Of a stretch of 64,000 bases of DNA, positions 61,474-64,000 are shown piece by piece. Every line of letters begins with the position of its first letter. The stretch's first letter is position 1. The notes under the pieces were generated by a model. The model was not told where the DNA came from. It searched no databases and saw only the letters and a program-made list of their open reading frames with translations. A program made the position numbers and the translations under genes. Origin of the DNA: Periglandula ipomoeae IasaF13. Lineage: Eukaryota > Ascomycota > Sordariomycetes > Hypocreales > Clavicipitaceae. The stretch is taken from the NCBI GenBank assembly GCA_000222875.2, contig AFRD01000026.1:62001-126000 (forward strand). Reading direction: 5' to 3'.

Positions 61474-63609
61474 ATGGTCTTTGTGGTCTTAGAAATGGCA
61501 CTTACTAGATCTATATCGTCATTTCTATTGCTGTGCTTTGGACTTTGGCTGTATCTTCTCTTCATTGAAAAGGACTCCATCGCGCCACCAGTTCGCCCAG
61601 GAAACCCCTCGCCCGCACCTTGCGAGAGCATTGAGGATGAATTGAAACGCGGCTTGTTTGCAGGGCATCCCATTGAAGATATCAAGCTCAATGGTAAGTA
61701 CGCTCAAGACTGTCTACTGTCGTTGCCATTTCGACAAGATCGAGCCAAGGACTTTGTCGTCGAGTTGCGCAAATACGTGGAATTCCAGTCGACTATCGAC
61801 GCACTCAAGAATCTACCAAAGACATACATGTCGAAGCCAGTCGACATACGTGCTGAGTTTGACAGAATTGCGAGCACTGATTTCAGTAGTCAATACGAGT
61901 TCGACACCAGCATAGCAAATGTGTTCAACGCTGCGCGCGATGAACACTTCAGCATTTCTCTTTGCTCTCTCAACATCTTCCACTTCCACTTGGAGGCAAT
62001 AGATATCGTGTCGGTCTCTTCGGACGGCATTCAATTGCCTGAACTTTACACACGCAGCGACGCACAGAGACTTATCGAAGAAGGATATGTGGATGATAAA
62101 ATATCCCCTATCACATCGATTAATGGCAGAGCAGCGGCCGACTATCTCCAAGACATCGCTGACCGACGAAAGTCTCGCGACCCCGATGCTCGCTGGAACC
62201 AATTATTCAAGCTGAACGGCCGCAATTATGACCAGAATGGCAATTACGATGCTTTCGTTAGTAATTGTGGATTGTGGCCCGGCAGTGATCGAGCAACGAT
62301 CAGGTTTCGCAATGACACGTCAATTGAACGACAAACGTACGCCAAAGTTGTCCCACCAATCACCTATCTAGTTGATGGCTTTTATTCCTCGCCGCCTGAG
62401 ATGTTTCAGTATTTCTGTCTCAGATCAAATAATAGACTCGGCCGGGTCAGCCGCTCTGCAACAGCGAGCGGGCAGGGAGTAACTGCAGACTTGGCTTTGG
62501 CAAAGACATCCAGCAGCTACCAGTCACCTCCTCGAGAGAGAGTTAAATTCATGCATCCCGAGGGTTTTTACCTTGATTCAGAGACCGTTGTGATGTCAAT
62601 TCCGACATTCTACTCTACTGCACCTTGGATGCCCGTGGAGCAACCTGCATTATTTGCTGGTGAGGCCACTGCCATTGTTAATGATGCGGTCGCAACGGGG
62701 CATAACAAGCTCATCATCGACGTTTCTGGCAACACAGGTGGCAACGTAGCACATGCCTTCGATCTATTCAAGCTCTTCTTCCCCAATGCTTTGCCTTATT
62801 CTGGAACGCGTTTCCGTCGCCATTCGGCTGCCGAGAGTATGGTCAAAGCATTTGGAAGTGTCGAAGAGTCTTCCAGGATACCGCCGAGTTCAATGAGTTT
62901 TCAGAGACAGGTCAAGCCGAACCAGCGCGGCACATTCTCTTCTTTGGAAGAGTTCCTAGGCAATAAGACTGAACTCGACACCAGTGTGAGCGCACTCTAT
63001 GCGAACTTCAACTTCTCCGAGAAGTCTTCCTCCAGAATGCCGATCCGAGGCTTCGGCGCGGGAGCGAACCTGTTGAATGCGACGAGGCCCTTCGATCCTC
63101 ACAACATCATCATAGTAGGCGATGGGAATTGCGCATCAACATGTGCAGTCTTTGTAAACCTTATGGTCAACCAAGGAGGCGTAAGGACGGTCACATTTGG
63201 CGGCCGCCCGAAAACAGGTCCGATGCAAGCAATGGGAGGTGTCCGTGGAGCGCAACTATCAACGTTTAACACTATCGCACTGGAAGCGGAATTGGCTCTC
63301 CAATTGATAGACAGTAGCATTGCGGACATCCTCTCCGGGGAGAAGAAGCACCGAGCACGAATCAATTTACCAAAGCGCACACAAGATTTCCCATTAAAGT
63401 TGCTCGGCGGCAGTGTCAACAGGCGAAATGCGTATCAGAAGGCAAATTCAGCGTTGCCGCTGCAGTTTGACTACCAAGTCTCAGACTGCAGGCGATTTTA
63501 CACGATCAGAAATTTGATGAATGCAACGACAATGTGGCAGGATGCGAAAGATGCGATATGGGGCAATGGGGGTTGCGTGAAAGGGTCAATCGGAGCCAAG
63601 GGCTCGTGA
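61474..63609 (+). CDS. Peptidase S41-family (CPAF/UstP-like) secreted protein
   Basis: Single-exon gene, 711 residues, no internal stop. A hydrophobic N-terminus (SISSFLLLCFGLWLYLLF) acts as signal peptide or anchor; the second ATG at 61495 would give a more typical start (MALTRSISSF). The C-terminal half carries the S41 tail-specific protease core: KLIIDVSGNTGGNVAHAF near residue 414, IIIVGDGNCASTCAVF with the likely nucleophile Ser at residue 555, then TVTFGGRPKTGPMQAMGG. DEHFSISL near residue 157 probably holds the general-base His. The sequence resembles the fungal S41 family that includes UstP of the ustiloxin cluster. Such proteins occur in RiPP clusters, but many fungal members have no known substrate. 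Its intactness beside the decayed cluster suggests an independent role. Confidence 0.82.
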   Translation: MVFVVLEMALTRSISSFLLLCFGLWLYLLFIEKDSIAPPVRPGNPSPAPCESIEDELKRGLFAGHPIEDIKLNGKYAQDCLLSLPFRQDRAKDFVVELRKYVEFQSTIDALKNLPKTYMSKPVDIRAEFDRIASTDFSSQYEFDTSIANVFNAARDEHFSISLCSLNIFHFHLEAIDIVSVSSDGIQLPELYTRSDAQRLIEEGYVDDKISPITSINGRAAADYLQDIADRRKSRDPDARWNQLFKLNGRNYDQNGNYDAFVSNCGLWPGSDRATIRFRNDTSIERQTYAKVVPPITYLVDGFYSSPPEMFQYFCLRSNNRLGRVSRSATASGQGVTADLALAKTSSSYQSPPRERVKFMHPEGFYLDSETVVMSIPTFYSTAPWMPVEQPALFAGEATAIVNDAVATGHNKLIIDVSGNTGGNVAHAFDLFKLFFPNALPYSGTRFRRHSAAESMVKAFGSVEESSRIPPSSMSFQRQVKPNQRGTFSSLEEFLGNKTELDTSVSALYANFNFSEKSSSRMPIRGFGAGANLLNATRPFDPHNIIIVGDGNCASTCAVFVNLMVNQGGVRTVTFGGRPKTGPMQAMGGVRGAQLSTFNTIALEAELALQLIDSSIADILSGEKKHRARINLPKRTQDFPLKLLGGSVNRRNAYQKANSALPLQFDYQVSDCRRFYTIRNLMNATTMWQDAKDAIWGNGGCVKGSIGAKGS

Positions 63610-64000
63610 GAATTTGTCAGAAGCCACTAGAAGTAGTCTCAATTACAATACCAAATACTACGTGAAGTAATGAGAATGCCACACAAAACTAACGTCAATC
63701 CTTTCTGTAATAAATCAAGTCTTGTATACGTCTATTCACATCAATTTAGAAGGAGACCCCTACTAAGCGACAGCAACAGCCTTCAGAGGGTTTCACAACG
63801 AAATATGTTAGCAATGTTGGACCAAACTAGACGACAAGCAGTCCTGCGACTTGAAATGACCTTTTGTGTGTCATTAAGCCACCAACCACCGATAAAGACA
63901 TTGACCAGCTGTTCCCATCATCACTGACCTCAACTTTTTGCTCTGGGAACGGACCTTGGCTCAACCCTAGCCCACTTCGTCTCACCATCCCCTGTCACTA
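63610..64000. other. 3' edge of window
   Basis: The 3' flank of the S41 gene; no gene recognised before the window ends. Confidence 0.5.

Noticed and set aside
1..64000. Transposons, CRISPR arrays, tRNA or rRNA genes
   Set aside because: No transposase, RT or integrase motifs, terminal repeats or direct-repeat/spacer pattern; no cloverleaf with a convincing T-loop was found by eye. A tRNAscan and repeat search would be decisive.

Overview
The window is nuclear DNA of a filamentous ascomycete (Pezizomycotina). The signs are many 50-110 nt GT-AG introns with CTAA/CTGA-like branch sites, a Zn2Cys6 regulator, a Cdc24-like RhoGEF, PEX6, a fungal rhodopsin-domain protein, and a polyketide gene group with scytalone-dehydratase-like, O-methyltransferase and ABC-transporter genes. 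I cannot name the species from sequence alone.

Layout. 0.7-2.45 kb: a 585-codon membrane-protein frame broken by three in-frame stops. 6.8-8.1 kb: a Zn2Cys6/PAS-type transcription factor with an 8-nt microexon. 8.66-9.93 kb: a compact DH-PH RhoGEF. 9.9-18.6 kb: a long stretch with no convincing gene but a 12-bp minisatellite. 18.6-19.0 kb: a small GPI-anchored wall protein (minus). 21.5-22.7 kb: a thioredoxin-fold/acidic-tail protein. 22.9-27.25 kb: PEX6 (minus). 28.8-30.8 kb: a sterol-esterase-like lipase gene cut by a TGA. 31.9-33.9 kb: a 4-coumarate-CoA-ligase-like gene ending in a peroxisomal AKL signal, carrying a nonsense codon and a frameshift. 34.8-39.8 kb: two secreted or anchored proteins flanking an intact HSL-type alpha/beta hydrolase.

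40.2-51.5 kb holds a decayed secondary-metabolite group: a non-reducing PKS (KS-AT-PT-ACP-CMet; no recognisable SAT and no release domain), a scytalone-dehydratase-like gene, an O-methyltransferase and a rhodopsin-domain membrane protein, every one carrying nonsense codons and/or frameshifts. A full-size ABCB transporter (55.4-59.5 kb) is also broken. Between and beyond these lie an intact eleven-unit TPR protein (52.4-54.1 kb), a probable relic of a small secreted protein (60.1-60.4 kb, minus) and an intact S41-family peptidase (61.5-63.6 kb).

The main message is mosaic decay. PEX6, the RhoGEF, the HSL hydrolase, the TPR protein and the S41 peptidase read cleanly, while the pathway genes are broken by stops of all three kinds plus small indels. 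In most cases the residue replaced can be guessed and a single C-to-T or G-to-A change explains the stop. That fits RIP-like or deamination decay and loss of the pathway. A poor assembly is the main alternative. Intron borders were read by eye and are predictions.
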